Positions 20,716 to 28,972 of a stretch of 64,000 nt of DNA are shown piece after piece. This DNA is from Streptomyces actuosus (GTDB lineage Bacteria; Actinomycetota; Actinomycetes; Streptomycetales; Streptomycetaceae): positions 310,001-374,000 of the forward strand of contig NZ_JAFFZS010000002.1 in the NCBI RefSeq assembly GCF_016921115.1, given 5' to 3'. How positions within the stretch are numbered: the stretch's first letter is position 1; the number at the start of each line of letters is the position of its first letter. The notes under the pieces were generated by a model that saw nothing but the letters and a program-made list of their open reading frames with translations, made no database searches and had not been told where the DNA came from. A program made the translations under genes and the position numbers.

Positions 20716-22269
20716 CTACTGCGTACCGCAGTACGAGACGACCTTCTGCTCCTCCTCCGTGAGGGTGGCGCCGGGGTTGGGAGTGGCGGTCGGTGACGGT
20801 GAGGTGGATGAGGAAGGGGAGGACGGGGAGGTCGGGGTGGTGGGGTCGGCGGTCACCGAGGGACTCGGTGATGCCTTGGACGTGAGGGAGGCGGGAGTGG
20901 TTCCCGTGGTGCCTCCGGCCTGGCCCTGCCCCGTCTGGGCGTTGTTCTCGTTCTCCGCGGTGCGCTGCTCGGCGAGCTTCCTGCAGGCGGAGGCCTGCAC
21001 GCCCAGATCGGCGACCTTCTTGCGGGCGTCGGCGAGGTTGCCCTGGGGGATCGTGTTCTTGACCTGCTTCTGCTGGTAGGGCGGCAGGTACTTGAGTTCG
21101 ATCTCGGGGTGGTCCTTCTGGACCTTCGACAACGACACCCACGCCAGGTCCTGGCTGATGCCGCGGTAGAGCGCGACGTGATCGTCCTTGACGCCGACGT
21201 AGTACTGGGTCTGGGTCCAGCGGTAGCCGCCGTAGAGCCCGCCGCCGACGACGGCGAGCGCGAGGGCGATGTAGAAGGATCTCTTCAGCCACGTGCGCCC
21301 CTTGCGGGGCTTGAGGAAGTCGTCGTCGGTGTAGGTGCCGAAGGTGCCCTCGGGGGTGTAGCCCGTGGTGTCGCCGGAGCCGGGCGGGCCGAACTCGCCG
21401 CCCCCGCCGCGGTGGCGGCCCAGGCCGGAGGCGCGGCCGGCCGGGGTCTGCATGATGTTGTTGTCGTGCAGCTGGTGCTGGGTCTCGGCGACGGCGCCGA
21501 CCACGACCGGGGTGTCGGACAGCTGCGCGGAGAGGGTGTCACCGGTGTCGAGGTCCAGGACGTCGGCGACGATGACGGTGATGTTGTCGGGTCCGCCGCC
21601 GCGCAGGGCGAGCTGGATCAGCTCCTGGACGGTCTCCTGGGGGCCCTGGTAGCTGGCGAGGGTGTCCTCCAGCGTCTGGTGCGAGACGACGCCGGACAGG
21701 CCGTCGGAGCAGATCAGGTAGCGGTCGCCGGCCCGGACCTCACGGATGGACAGGTCGGGTTCGACGTGGTCGCCGCTGCCGAGGGCGCGCATCAGCAGGG
21801 AGCGCTGCGGGTGGGTGGTGGCCTCTTCCTCGGTGATCCGGCCCTCGTCGACCAGACGCTGCACCCAGGTGTGGTCCTGGGTGATCTGGGTGAGGACGCC
21901 GTCCCGGAGCAGGTAGGCGCGGGAGTCGCCGACGTGCACGAGGCCCAGCCGCTGGCCGGTCCACAGCAGCGCCGTGAGCGTGGTGCCCATGCCCTCCAGG
22001 GAGGGGTCCTCCTCGACCATCTGGCGCAGCTGGTCGTTGGCGCGCTGTACGGCGGTGCCGAGCGTGGTCAGGATGTCGGAGCCGGGGATGTCGTCGTCGA
22101 GGGCGACGATGGTGGAGATCACCTCGGAGGAGGCGACCTCGCCGGCGGCCTGGCCGCCCATGCCGTCGGCGATCGCGAGCAGCCGCGGGCCCGCGTACCC
22201 CGAGTCCTCGTTGCCCTCCCGGATCATTCCTTTGTGCGATCCGGCGGCGAAGCGCAGTGACAGACTCAT
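20716..22269 (-). CDS. pstP: PP2C-type Ser/Thr phosphatase PstP
   Basis: 517-aa phosphatase. The N-terminal 240 residues form a PPM/PP2C domain with metal ligands in ADGMGG, GDSRAYLL, CSDGLSG and GGPDNITV. A linker, one membrane helix (FYIALALAVVGGGLYGGYRW) and an extracellular Thr/Ser/Pro-rich tail follow. It reverses PknB-type phosphorylation. Start chosen at the ATG at 22269, preceded by GAGGTGG; an in-frame ATG at 22326 lacks such a site. Fourth from the end of the fhaA-pknB operon. Confidence 0.93.
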   Translation of the reverse strand: MSLSLRFAAGSHKGMIREGNEDSGYAGPRLLAIADGMGGQAAGEVASSEVISTIVALDDDIPGSDILTTLGTAVQRANDQLRQMVEEDPSLEGMGTTLTALLWTGQRLGLVHVGDSRAYLLRDGVLTQITQDHTWVQRLVDEGRITEEEATTHPQRSLLMRALGSGDHVEPDLSIREVRAGDRYLICSDGLSGVVSHQTLEDTLASYQGPQETVQELIQLALRGGGPDNITVIVADVLDLDTGDTLSAQLSDTPVVVGAVAETQHQLHDNNIMQTPAGRASGLGRHRGGGGEFGPPGSGDTTGYTPEGTFGTYTDDDFLKPRKGRTWLKRSFYIALALAVVGGGLYGGYRWTQTQYYVGVKDDHVALYRGISQDLAWVSLSKVQKDHPEIELKYLPPYQQKQVKNTIPQGNLADARKKVADLGVQASACRKLAEQRTAENENNAQTGQGQAGGTTGTTPASLTSKASPSPSVTADPTTPTSPSSPSSSTSPSPTATPNPGATLTEEEQKVVSYCGTQ

Positions 22270-22409
22270 GCCCACCTCGCCCGTCGGCTCCGCATGCAGC
22301 CGGTCGTGTCGCGCCACACTGCCCACCCTCCGGTCGGGAGCGCGCCGGAGTCCTGGGTCTGGGTCTCCGCTGCGTGCTCGCTCCGCTCGCGCTCATACAT
22401 GATGTAGCA

Positions 22410-22934
22410 CTACTTCCGCAGCTCGATGACGGTCTTGCCGATGCGGATCGGCGCACCCAGCGGGATCGGCGTGGGAGTCGTCAGCCGCGTTCGGTCGAGG
22501 TACGTGCCGTTGGTGGATCCCAGGTCCTCGACGATCCACTGGCCGTCGCGGTCCGGGTAGATCCTGGCATGCCGGCTGGAGGCGTAGTCGTCGTCCAGCA
22601 CGATCGTGCTGTCGTGCGCCCGGCCCAGCGAGATGGTCTGGGCCTGGAGCGCGACCGTGGTGCCGGTGAGGGTGCCCTCGGTCACGACGAGCTTGGAGGG
22701 GGCGTTGCGGCGCTGGCGCCCGCCGCCGGACTGCTGGCGCTGCGGCGGCGGCGCCTGCCGCGCGGCCTGCTGCGGGCGGCCGGCGGCTTCCCGGCGTCCG
22801 GCCCGCTGGGCGCCGCGCTGGGTGACGCGCGTACCGAACAGGTCGCTGCGGATGACCTGCACGGCCACGATCACGAACAGCCACAGGACGGCCAGGAAAC
22901 CCAGCCGCATGACCGTGAGGGTCAGCTCTGACAT
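22410..22934 (-). CDS. fhaB: FHA-domain membrane protein FhaB
   Basis: 174-aa protein with an N-terminal membrane helix (VMRLGFLAVLWLFVIVAVQVI), a basic Gln/Arg-rich linker and a C-terminal forkhead-associated domain. The phosphothreonine pocket is visible as GRAHDSTI, SSRHARI and GSTNGTYL. FhaB (FipA in mycobacteria) reads PknB-type phosphorylation and links it to division proteins. Gap of 10 bases to fhaA and of 140 bases to pstP. Confidence 0.93.
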   Translation of the reverse strand: MSELTLTVMRLGFLAVLWLFVIVAVQVIRSDLFGTRVTQRGAQRAGRREAAGRPQQAARQAPPPQRQQSGGGRQRRNAPSKLVVTEGTLTGTTVALQAQTISLGRAHDSTIVLDDDYASSRHARIYPDRDGQWIVEDLGSTNGTYLDRTRLTTPTPIPLGAPIRIGKTVIELRK

Positions 22935-22944
22935 TGCCCCCGCT

Positions 22945-23799
22945 TCACCCTTCGGCTTGCCTATAGATAACGGTGGTGCTGCCCACGACGATCCGCGAGC
23001 CGTCGCGGAGCGTAGCGCGGGTGGTGTGCTGCCCGTCCACCACGATGCCGTTGGTGGACCCGAGATCCTGGATCGTCGAGGGCGTTCCGGTCCGGATCTC
23101 GCAGTGCCTGCGGCTCACGCCGGGGTCGTCGATCCGCACGTCGGCCTCGGTGCTGCGGCCCAGCACCAGCGTCGGGCGGGAGATCTGATGGCGGGTGCCG
23201 TTGATCTCGATCCAGTAGCGGGCGCGTCCGCCGGGCGCGGGCCCCGCCGCGGGCCGCTGCGGGGCGGCGGGCTGCGGGTAGCCGTAGCCGCCGGGGCGGG
23301 CGCCGGGCGGCGGTGCGGACGGCATGGGCGGGGCGCCGGCGGGCGCGGCGGCGGGCGGGTAGCCGTAGCCGCCGGGCCGCTGTCCGCCGGGGGCCGGGGC
23401 GCCGCCGGGTGCCTGCTGGCTGCTGGAGGAGGCGAGCGTACGGCTGCGGACCCGGTACAGACCGGTGTCGAGGTCGTCCGCCTTCTCCAGGTTGACCTTG
23501 ATCGGGCCCATGAAGGTGTAGCGCTGCTGCTTGGCGTAGTCCCGGACCATGCCGGCGAGCTCGTCGCCGAGCTGTCCGGAGTAGGGACTGAGGCGCTCGA
23601 AGTCGGGCGCGCTGAGCTCCACGATGAAGTCGTTGGGGACGACCGTGCGGTCCCGGTTCCAGATGGTCGCGTTGTTGTCGCACTCCCGCTGGAGTGCTCC
23701 CGCGATCTCCACGGGCTGGACCTCGGACTTGAAGACCTTGGCGAAGGTGCCGTTGACCAGACCTTCGAGACGCTGCTCGAAACGCTTCATGACTCCCAT
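22945..23799 (-). CDS. fhaA: DUF3662/FHA-domain protein FhaA
   Basis: 284-aa cytosolic adaptor. Residues 1-125 are the DUF3662 domain (opening MGVMKRFEQRLEGLVNGTFAKVF), then a Gly/Pro/Tyr-rich linker at about 130-205 with repeats of PGGYGYPP kind, then an FHA domain with GRSTEADV, SRRHCEI and GSTNGIVV. In mycobacteria FhaA binds phosphorylated MviN and controls cell-wall synthesis at the poles and septa. First gene of the operon; its promoter should lie within 23800-24166. Confidence 0.94.
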   Translation of the reverse strand: MGVMKRFEQRLEGLVNGTFAKVFKSEVQPVEIAGALQRECDNNATIWNRDRTVVPNDFIVELSAPDFERLSPYSGQLGDELAGMVRDYAKQQRYTFMGPIKVNLEKADDLDTGLYRVRSRTLASSSSQQAPGGAPAPGGQRPGGYGYPPAAAPAGAPPMPSAPPPGARPGGYGYPQPAAPQRPAAGPAPGGRARYWIEINGTRHQISRPTLVLGRSTEADVRIDDPGVSRRHCEIRTGTPSTIQDLGSTNGIVVDGQHTTRATLRDGSRIVVGSTTVIYRQAEG

Positions 23800-24252
23800 G
23801 GGGCACCTCCTCCGTCGTTGCTGCCGTCCTGCTGCCCGCCGTGCGGGTACTGCCGTGCCTGGTACTGCTTACTGATCGTATCCACGCGCCGCTGAATCGG
23901 CTGGTTCCCCCTACTCGGCCCCGTCGACGGGCGTCGACGTCCTCGTGCGTGTACCCCTTGCGCCCTGCTTCTGCCCAGGATCGTAGAGGTGGGCGCAAAC
24001 CAGTGTCCCGCACCTGGCTGTGGACCCTGCCAGCCTTCCGGCGAGATGGGTGGGAACGGTACGAGGTTGATACGAGGCGGGGGCTGCGTCGAGACGAGAC
24101 GGAGACGGTGCCGAGACGGACGGGACCGCTGGTCGGGGGGCCTGCCGGGCCCGCGGGGAAGTGATGTGAACCCACCCCGTCCGGCGTGCTAATGTTCTGC
24201 ATGTCGGAAGGCGCCGCGCCCCCCAGGGGCAGGACCGGAAGACACACCCAAT
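23800..24252. other. Intergenic region between fhaA and tRNA-Leu
   Basis: 453 bases without a credible gene. It should hold the promoter of the fhaA operon (minus strand) and that of the tRNA. A weak match to a vegetative promoter for the tRNA is TGAACC (24167-24172), 17 bases, TAATGT (24190-24195), about 57 bases before the mature 5' end. Nothing else recognisable. Confidence 0.45.
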
Positions 24253-24339
24253 GCGCGGGTGGCGGAATAGGCAGACGCGCTGGATTCAGGTTCCAGTGCC
24301 CGCAAGGGCGTGGGGGTTCAACTCCCCCCTCGCGCACCA
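24253..24339 (+). tRNA. tRNA-Leu (CAG)
   Basis: 87 nt including the encoded CCA. Acceptor stem GCGCGGG pairs with CTCGCGC; anticodon stem CTGGA/TCCAG encloses loop TTCAGGT, giving anticodon CAG; a long variable arm (TGCCCGCAAGGGCG) marks class II leucine; the T arm is GGGGGTTCAACTCCCCC. The same tRNA lies next to fhaA in M. tuberculosis (as I recall), so the linkage looks old. It could serve as an integration site, but I found no second copy of its 3' end here. Confidence 0.97.
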
Positions 24340-24341
24340 GC

Positions 24342-24377
24342 CGAAAGCCCCCAGGTCTCAGGATCTGGGGGCTTTCG
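24342..24377 (+). terminator. Terminator of tRNA-Leu
   Basis: Starts two bases after the CCA. Perfect 13-bp arms (CGAAAGCCCCCAG at 24342-24354 and its inverse at 24365-24377) enclose a 10-base loop. The right arm ends in CTTTCG, a short T-rich tract. Confidence 0.85.
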
Positions 24378-24554
24378 CATGTCCGGGGTGTGGCCGGAAC
24401 CACGCGGACCGCCTGCCGTGCGGCGGCGTCGGCGGTCCGGGCTTCGGACGTTGACCTCCGCCTGCCCTCTCGCTGGCCTCGGGCAGCTTGTGAGGAAGCT
24501 CTCAAGGGCGGGTGGTGTGGCCCTGAGCCTCCGAAGGCGTCCCGGCGGCTTCGC

Positions 24555-24818
24555 TCAGGCAGGGGGTCCAGGGGCTCCCGAGGACGGTGGCAGGGGATCG
24601 GCCACGAAGGTCCCCAGGCCGACCTCGCCCCGTGTCCAGCCCTGTTCCCGCACGTACCGCATGGCCTTCGCCGCCGTCGCGTTCACGACGCCGAACTCCT
24701 GGGCGATCTCCAGGGTGGACGGCACGCGGCTTCCCGGCGGATACACGCCGTCCTTGATGCGACGGATGATCTCCGCTGCGATCTGCCGCCACAGCGGGCG
24801 CGTGCGATCAAGGTCCAT
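24555..24818 (-). CDS. Small GntR-type DNA-binding protein
   Basis: 87-aa protein that is essentially a GntR winged helix: LWRQIAAEIIRRIKDGVYPPGSRVPST, then LEIAQEFGVVNATAAKAMRYV (recognition helix) and the wing GEVGLGTFV. No ligand-binding domain follows, only a Pro-rich tail, as in the short GntR proteins common in Streptomyces and in integrative plasmids. Divergent from the broken gene at 24969, with an inverted repeat between them that may be its operator. Target and signal unknown. Confidence 0.82.
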   Translation of the reverse strand: MDLDRTRPLWRQIAAEIIRRIKDGVYPPGSRVPSTLEIAQEFGVVNATAAKAMRYVREQGWTRGEVGLGTFVADPLPPSSGAPGPPA

Positions 24819-24853
24819 GGATTCAGCGTGGGTGACCGTGGCTTTCCGTGCAT

Positions 24854-24879
24854 CCGTGGTTATCTGCAGTTATCCACGG
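24854..24879. promoter_or_regulatory. Inverted repeat upstream of the GntR gene
   Basis: CCGTGG (24854-24859) and CCACGG (24874-24879) flank a 14-base AT-rich centre that itself is partly symmetric. It lies 36 bases before the GntR start codon, a usual place for an autoregulatory operator (inference). The right half also contains TTATCCACG, one base from a DnaA box. Confidence 0.4.
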
Positions 24880-24968
24880 CTAGTGGGAGCCAGGAACACA
24901 AGAGCGGCCCCGACAGGAAGCGGCTACTTCCTCACCGGGGCCTTGGCCGACCGAAGAGGAGTCGACCC

Positions 24969-25216
24969 ATGCGCAGCCTACTGGCCGCGATCCTGAGCCT
25001 GTTCCTGCCCGCCCGAGGGGTGCATCGGGCCGTCACGCCACCACCCCTCACCTCCTCCTGGCCGCCCGCTCCCGTGCGGCGGGCGACGCCCCCGGGGTCG
25101 TCGGCGCCGTACTGGAGGCGGACAAGGCGTCGGACGCCGAGCTCGCCGCTTTCGTGGCGCCGCTGCACGCGGCGCTCCGGGAATGCGTCGGCATCATGGC
25201 GGCGGACGGGGAGTGA
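24969..25216 (+). pseudogene. Small hypothetical gene, apparently frameshifted
   Basis: The ATG at 24969 opens MRSLLAAILSLFLPARG, a plausible hydrophobic start. After about base 25025 that frame turns into Pro/Arg/Ser-rich shadow sequence, while the frame one base earlier reads sensibly, HLLLAARSRAAGDAPGVVGA followed by EADKASDAELAAFVAP, and stops at 25216. The second frame has no start of its own. One missing base in the GAGGGG or CACCCC tract (25015-25050) would join them into about 83 residues. Either a decayed gene or a sequence error; function unknown. Confidence 0.45.
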
Positions 25217-25303
25217 CCGGGTGGAACGGCCCGGGCGTGGCCCGCGATCTCCGGTTGCGGGAGGCACGGTCGGTGCCGTCGGCGTCGCGTGAGGTGGGGC
25301 CGG

Positions 25304-26728
25304 TCACCGGGGGCGTTTCGGTGCGGAGTTCAGGAGGTGGTGTTCGGCGGCCGTGAGCGGGGGGCCGTCCAGCTGCGGGCGCAGTGGGCCGGCGAGTGCG
25401 GCGAGGAGGACGTCGGGCCTGACGAGGGTGACGGGCGGGGCCTGGAGGGTGAGGACGTCGGTGAGTGCCGTCGCGGCGCGGAAAGAGCCCGTCGCGGTGC
25501 GGGACAGGCGGCCGACGTAGCGGTGCAGGAGACGGTCGGCGAGGTTCGGGCTGCGGCCGGTGGTGGTGGAGAAGTGGATGTCCTGGCCCACGGCCAGGGC
25601 CCACGCGAGGTCGACGGGGCGGGCGACGGCCCGCTGGGCGCGGCGGGCCAGTCCCGCGGACGGTCCGCCGGCCGGGCCGTCGCGGAGCAGGTCGCGCAGC
25701 GCGGCGGCGCCCTGCGCGGCCACCGACATGCCCTGCCCGTGGACCGGGTTGAAGGCCGCGACGGCGTCGCCCAGTACCACCAGGCCCTCCGGCCAGGAGG
25801 CGAGGCGCTCGTAGTAGGAACGGCGGTTGGCCGTGCTGTGGGTGACGCTCACCTCCGTGAGCGGCTCGGCGTGCGCGAGGAGGTCGGCGACCACGGGGTG
25901 GCGCAGGGTGCGGGCGAACGGTTCGAAGGCGTCGGCGTCGCGGGTGGGCCGGCCGCCGGGGGCGCCCATCAGGCTGACGTGCCAGCGGTCGCCCTCGATC
26001 GGCAGGATGCCGCCGGCGTTGCCGGGACGGGGCAGACGGGGGTCGGCGTTCACGGCGACCATGGGCCAGTCCCGGGTGGGCACCGGGGCGCGGTAGATCC
26101 GGCTGGCGTAGACGAGCCCGGAGTCGATGCGGTCCCGGCGCAGGCCGCCGATGCCCAGCCGGGCGAGCCACTGCGGGGTGCGGGAGGCCCGGCCGGAGGC
26201 GTCGACGACGAGGTCGGCCGTCAGCTCGGTCTCCCCCTGCCCGTCGGCGTGCAGGCGCACCCCGGTGACCTGCCTGCGGTCGCCGAGCAGCCCGACGGCC
26301 GTGGTGCGGGGGCGTACGCGCACGCGCGGGTCCTTGAGCACCGTCTCCCGGACCACGTGGTCGGTCAGGTCCCTGCTGGCGGCGACGAGGTAGTGGGTGG
26401 CCCGCCGCCAGCGGCGGTACCAGCCCTCGGGGGAGTGGATGACCGTGTTCGTGGTCATCGGGATGCGGTGCGCGCCCTCGGCCAGCAACTGGTCGAGGAC
26501 GCCGGGCAGGAGGCCGTCGATCGCCTCGGCGCCGCCGGACTGCAGCAGGTGCAGGTGTGCCGCCTGGGGTACGCCCACCCGCGGGCCGGGTCCGTCGGGC
26601 AGGTCGTGGGCCTCGATGATCTCGACGCTGCCCACGTGGTCCTTGACGGCCGCGGCGGCGAGCATCCCGGCGATGCTGCCCCCGACGACGACGGCACGTG
26701 CAGCGGTCCGGCTCGGGGTTTCCTTCAT
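25304..26728 (-). CDS. FAD-dependent monooxygenase-like oxidoreductase
   Basis: 474-aa flavoprotein of the PHBH/geranylgeranyl-reductase type. Seen: N-terminal dinucleotide fold VVVGGSIAGMLAA, the RxR-like region after it, and the FAD-ribityl motif GDAVAAFNPVHGQGMSVAAQGA near residue 330. Substrate unknown. Its ATG overlaps the stop of the membrane-protein gene upstream (ATGA at 26725-26728), and no separate ribosome site is visible, so translation is probably coupled. Last gene of a four-gene cassette. Confidence 0.85.
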   Translation of the reverse strand: MKETPSRTAARAVVVGGSIAGMLAAAAVKDHVGSVEIIEAHDLPDGPGPRVGVPQAAHLHLLQSGGAEAIDGLLPGVLDQLLAEGAHRIPMTTNTVIHSPEGWYRRWRRATHYLVAASRDLTDHVVRETVLKDPRVRVRPRTTAVGLLGDRRQVTGVRLHADGQGETELTADLVVDASGRASRTPQWLARLGIGGLRRDRIDSGLVYASRIYRAPVPTRDWPMVAVNADPRLPRPGNAGGILPIEGDRWHVSLMGAPGGRPTRDADAFEPFARTLRHPVVADLLAHAEPLTEVSVTHSTANRRSYYERLASWPEGLVVLGDAVAAFNPVHGQGMSVAAQGAAALRDLLRDGPAGGPSAGLARRAQRAVARPVDLAWALAVGQDIHFSTTTGRSPNLADRLLHRYVGRLSRTATGSFRAATALTDVLTLQAPPVTLVRPDVLLAALAGPLRPQLDGPPLTAAEHHLLNSAPKRPR

Positions 26729-27912
26729 GGCGTGCTGCTTTCTGCGGGGGCACGGTCGTGCCGGCGGATGCCTCGGACGACGGGTGAGGCCAGTGCCCGG
26801 GAGATGGGGGCCAGGGCCGGTGAGCGCCACGGCGAGGGGCGTGCGCGGTCCGGCACCCGGCCCGGTGCGGCACGTTGCCGCTGGACCGCCGTGACGATCA
26901 TGGCGGCGTCCGCGACGGCCGCGGCGCGGGCCGCGTCGTCGCCGGACCGCAGGGCTGCCGCGTGGGCCGCGTCGCGCACCGCGGGGTCGCAGTAGGGCGT
27001 CAGCGCCAGGAGGGCGTCGTACAGGGCTGTCTTCCGGCTCGTCAGCAGCACGGTCGGCGGGGTGCGCCACCACGACAGCAGCGTGCGGACGGCACCGGGG
27101 GCGGGCACGTGTTGCAGGAGCCCGCACAGCGGTGCCAGCTGCCGCAGCCGGCGCACGGCCCGCACGGTCTCCGCCACGCGGGGACCGGCGAGCGGCAGAG
27201 CGAAGCCGACGGCGCCGAGGAAGGCGGACAGGGCGGCGAACCGCGGCGAGACCTCGTCGACGAGGAAGTCCAGGTCGTGCCCGGACCATCGGGCTCCCAC
27301 GGCGGCGAGCCGGGTGACGTCGTACGACAGGTGCATCAGGTAGGCGGAGACGAGCAGCCGCAGACCCGCGCGGAGCCAGCCGCCGATCTGCCGCGACCAG
27401 CGCAGGCACAGCAGGATGTTGGCGGTCGCCGCGACACCGTGGGCGACGAGATAGGTGACGATCATCTCCCGGATGAAGGGCGTGTCGGCGTAGTAGACGT
27501 CGAACAGCGTGATCTGTTCCACCGGAGTGCTGCCCGCGGCGAACAGCAGGAAGACGGCGACGATCGCCAGGCCGTAGAAGGCCGTGCACCGGCGTGCCAG
27601 GCGGCGGGTCTGCTCCGCGGGCCCCGGCCGCCAGTGGATGATCAGCAGGAGGCTCGAACCGGAGTACGCGGTCAGCGTCGCGTACACCACGGGGGCGGAG
27701 AAGTTGGTGATCCCGGTGAGCCGGTTGAGCGCGACGATCGTGCCCGGGGCGGCGAGGAACATGATGCATCCGCCCGCGAAGAGGAGTCTGCAGGCCGCGC
27801 GCAGCAGCGCGTCGTGCGGCCGCTGGATCAGCGCGGGCACCTTCACCGCGCAGACCAGCAGCAGGGCGCCCCCGCTGCTGAAGTACATGAGGTTGCCCGG
27901 CCCGGACGTCAC
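26725..27912 (-). CDS. Multi-pass membrane protein, MAB_1171c-like putative transporter
   Basis: 395-aa protein. About seven transmembrane helices in residues 1-250, then a cytoplasmic Arg/Ala-rich C-terminal domain of about 140 residues. The hydrophobic core with LAAPGTIVALNRLTGITNFS and ...FDVYYADTPFIREMIVTYL resembles the family that NCBI names MAB_1171c putative transporters, whose function is not established and which often sits beside an ImmA/IrrE-type peptidase gene, as here. Start GTG at 27912 with GAAGGAGAA eight bases before. Confidence 0.72.
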   Translation of the reverse strand: MTSGPGNLMYFSSGGALLLVCAVKVPALIQRPHDALLRAACRLLFAGGCIMFLAAPGTIVALNRLTGITNFSAPVVYATLTAYSGSSLLLIIHWRPGPAEQTRRLARRCTAFYGLAIVAVFLLFAAGSTPVEQITLFDVYYADTPFIREMIVTYLVAHGVAATANILLCLRWSRQIGGWLRAGLRLLVSAYLMHLSYDVTRLAAVGARWSGHDLDFLVDEVSPRFAALSAFLGAVGFALPLAGPRVAETVRAVRRLRQLAPLCGLLQHVPAPGAVRTLLSWWRTPPTVLLTSRKTALYDALLALTPYCDPAVRDAAHAAALRSGDDAARAAAVADAAMIVTAVQRQRAAPGRVPDRARPSPWRSPALAPISRALASPVVRGIRRHDRAPAESSTP

Positions 27913-27960
27913 CTTGCTGTTCTCCTTCTCGGGACGGGCACGGTGCGGGCGCGCGGCGCC

Positions 27961-27993
27961 GGGGCCGGGGCGGGGGCGGGGGCGGGGGCGGGG
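27961..27993 (+). repeat. G-run tract (GGGGGC)n, quadruplex-capable
   Basis: Six runs of four or five G separated by single or double C fill 33 bases in the gap between the peptidase and membrane-protein genes. On the transcribed (minus) mRNA this is a C-rich tract; the G runs are on the template strand. Such tracts can fold as G-quadruplexes; effect here unknown. Confidence 0.6.
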
Positions 27994-28014
27994 CCGCCGG
28001 ATCAGATCCGGCGG
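27994..28014. repeat. 21-bp palindrome over the peptidase stop codon
   Basis: Arms CCGCCGGATC and GATCCGGCGG with a single-base centre, covering the stop of the peptidase gene. Could form a terminator-like or mRNA-end hairpin; no T-tract follows. Confidence 0.55.
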
Positions 28015-28874
28015 ATGCGGTGGACCATGGACGCCTGGATGCGGCCGGCCAGGTCGTGCGCCTCGCCCGGCGGGCGGGTTTCGTGCAGCGCCCTCTGTAC
28101 GTCGGTCGCGAACCGGAAGCCGAAGCGTTCCGCGTCGCGCTCCTCCTCGCCCTCGCGGGTGTCGCCGCGCCCGGCGAACGGGAAGGCGGCGAACACGGAG
28201 GCGACGTGCCTCGGCTTCACGGGTCTTCCCCGTGCCGCCCCGGCTGTCCCTGCCGCCTCGACCGCCTCCGCCTCGGGTCCCCCCGCCTTCACGGTGCCCG
28301 GCGGCGTGGACCACGGCCGGGTGGACCTCGCCTGTGCGGACCTCGGCGGTGCGGACCGGGTGGTCGGCGGTGTCGCCGGTCGGGAACCGGCGGCCCCGGG
28401 GTCCCGGGGCCCGGGAGCTGCGGGCCGCCCGTACTCCCCGGGACCGTTTTCCGCGGTCCCGTGCTTCCCCGGTTCCGGTACGCCCGTCTCCGACGCGGTG
28501 ACCGAGGCCACGACGTCCGCCAGAACGGTCGACGCCTCGCCGCCCGACGCGCGGGACGCCACGGGGCCGTGGTGCGTGACGCCGCCGCAGTGGCCCTGGA
28601 ACATGTGCCAGGCCTCATGACCGATGATCACGAGCTGGTGCTCCGGCTCGGTGTTCTCCTCGTAGACGATGAGGTCGTGGTCGACACGGTCCACCCAGAG
28701 CCCGCTCGCGGTCAGGGGAGGGAAGGCCGCCGCGCGCAGCCGGACCGGTCTGCCCCGTACACGGCTGAGTGCCTCGCCGAGCGCGGGGACGACATCCCCG
28801 CCGCCGGGAGGCAACGTCAGGTTCTCGACGAGCCGGGCGCTGAGGCGCCGCATCGCCCTCGCACCTGCGGTCAC
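28002..28874 (-). CDS. ImmA/IrrE-like HExxH metallopeptidase
   Basis: 290-aa protein. Seen: zinc motif HEAWH (His86, Glu87, His90) after a hydrophobic strand (HQLVIIG) and a probable third ligand Glu249 in EERDAERFGF, as in ImmA/IrrE peptidases that cleave repressors or act as toxin-like regulators. Between the two lies a 130-residue insertion rich in Pro, Thr, Gly and Ala (about 110-240), not part of the fold. The usual XRE-family partner is absent; a 33-aa ORF overlaps its start instead (GTGA). Followed by the membrane-protein gene, so likely one operon. Confidence 0.72.
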   Translation of the reverse strand: MTAGARAMRRLSARLVENLTLPPGGGDVVPALGEALSRVRGRPVRLRAAAFPPLTASGLWVDRVDHDLIVYEENTEPEHQLVIIGHEAWHMFQGHCGGVTHHGPVASRASGGEASTVLADVVASVTASETGVPEPGKHGTAENGPGEYGRPAAPGPRDPGAAGSRPATPPTTRSAPPRSAQARSTRPWSTPPGTVKAGGPEAEAVEAAGTAGAARGRPVKPRHVASVFAAFPFAGRGDTREGEEERDAERFGFRFATDVQRALHETRPPGEAHDLAGRIQASMVHRIRRI

Positions 28875-28972
28875 TGGTCTGCCTCCCCGTCGTCGCGGTC
28901 CAGCGGTGCCTTCGGCCTCGTGCCGAGCATGTCGAGCATCCCGACGGCTCGAATCGAGCGCCGCTCACTCAC
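28871..28972 (-). CDS. 33-aa ORF upstream of the peptidase
   Basis: GTG start at 28972 with GAGGAA five bases before, reading MSERRSIRAVGMLDMLGTRP and ending GEADQ. Its stop overlaps the peptidase GTG (28871-28874), so it couples translation of that gene. No recognisable fold; could be a leader peptide, an antitoxin-like partner or the remnant of a larger regulator. Confidence 0.5.
   Translation of the reverse strand: MSERRSIRAVGMLDMLGTRPKAPLDRDDGEADQ

Noticed and set aside
24253..24339. tRNA-Leu as an attachment site of an integrated element
   Set aside because: No integrase and no repeated tRNA 3' end to the right; the nearby GntR gene alone is not enough.
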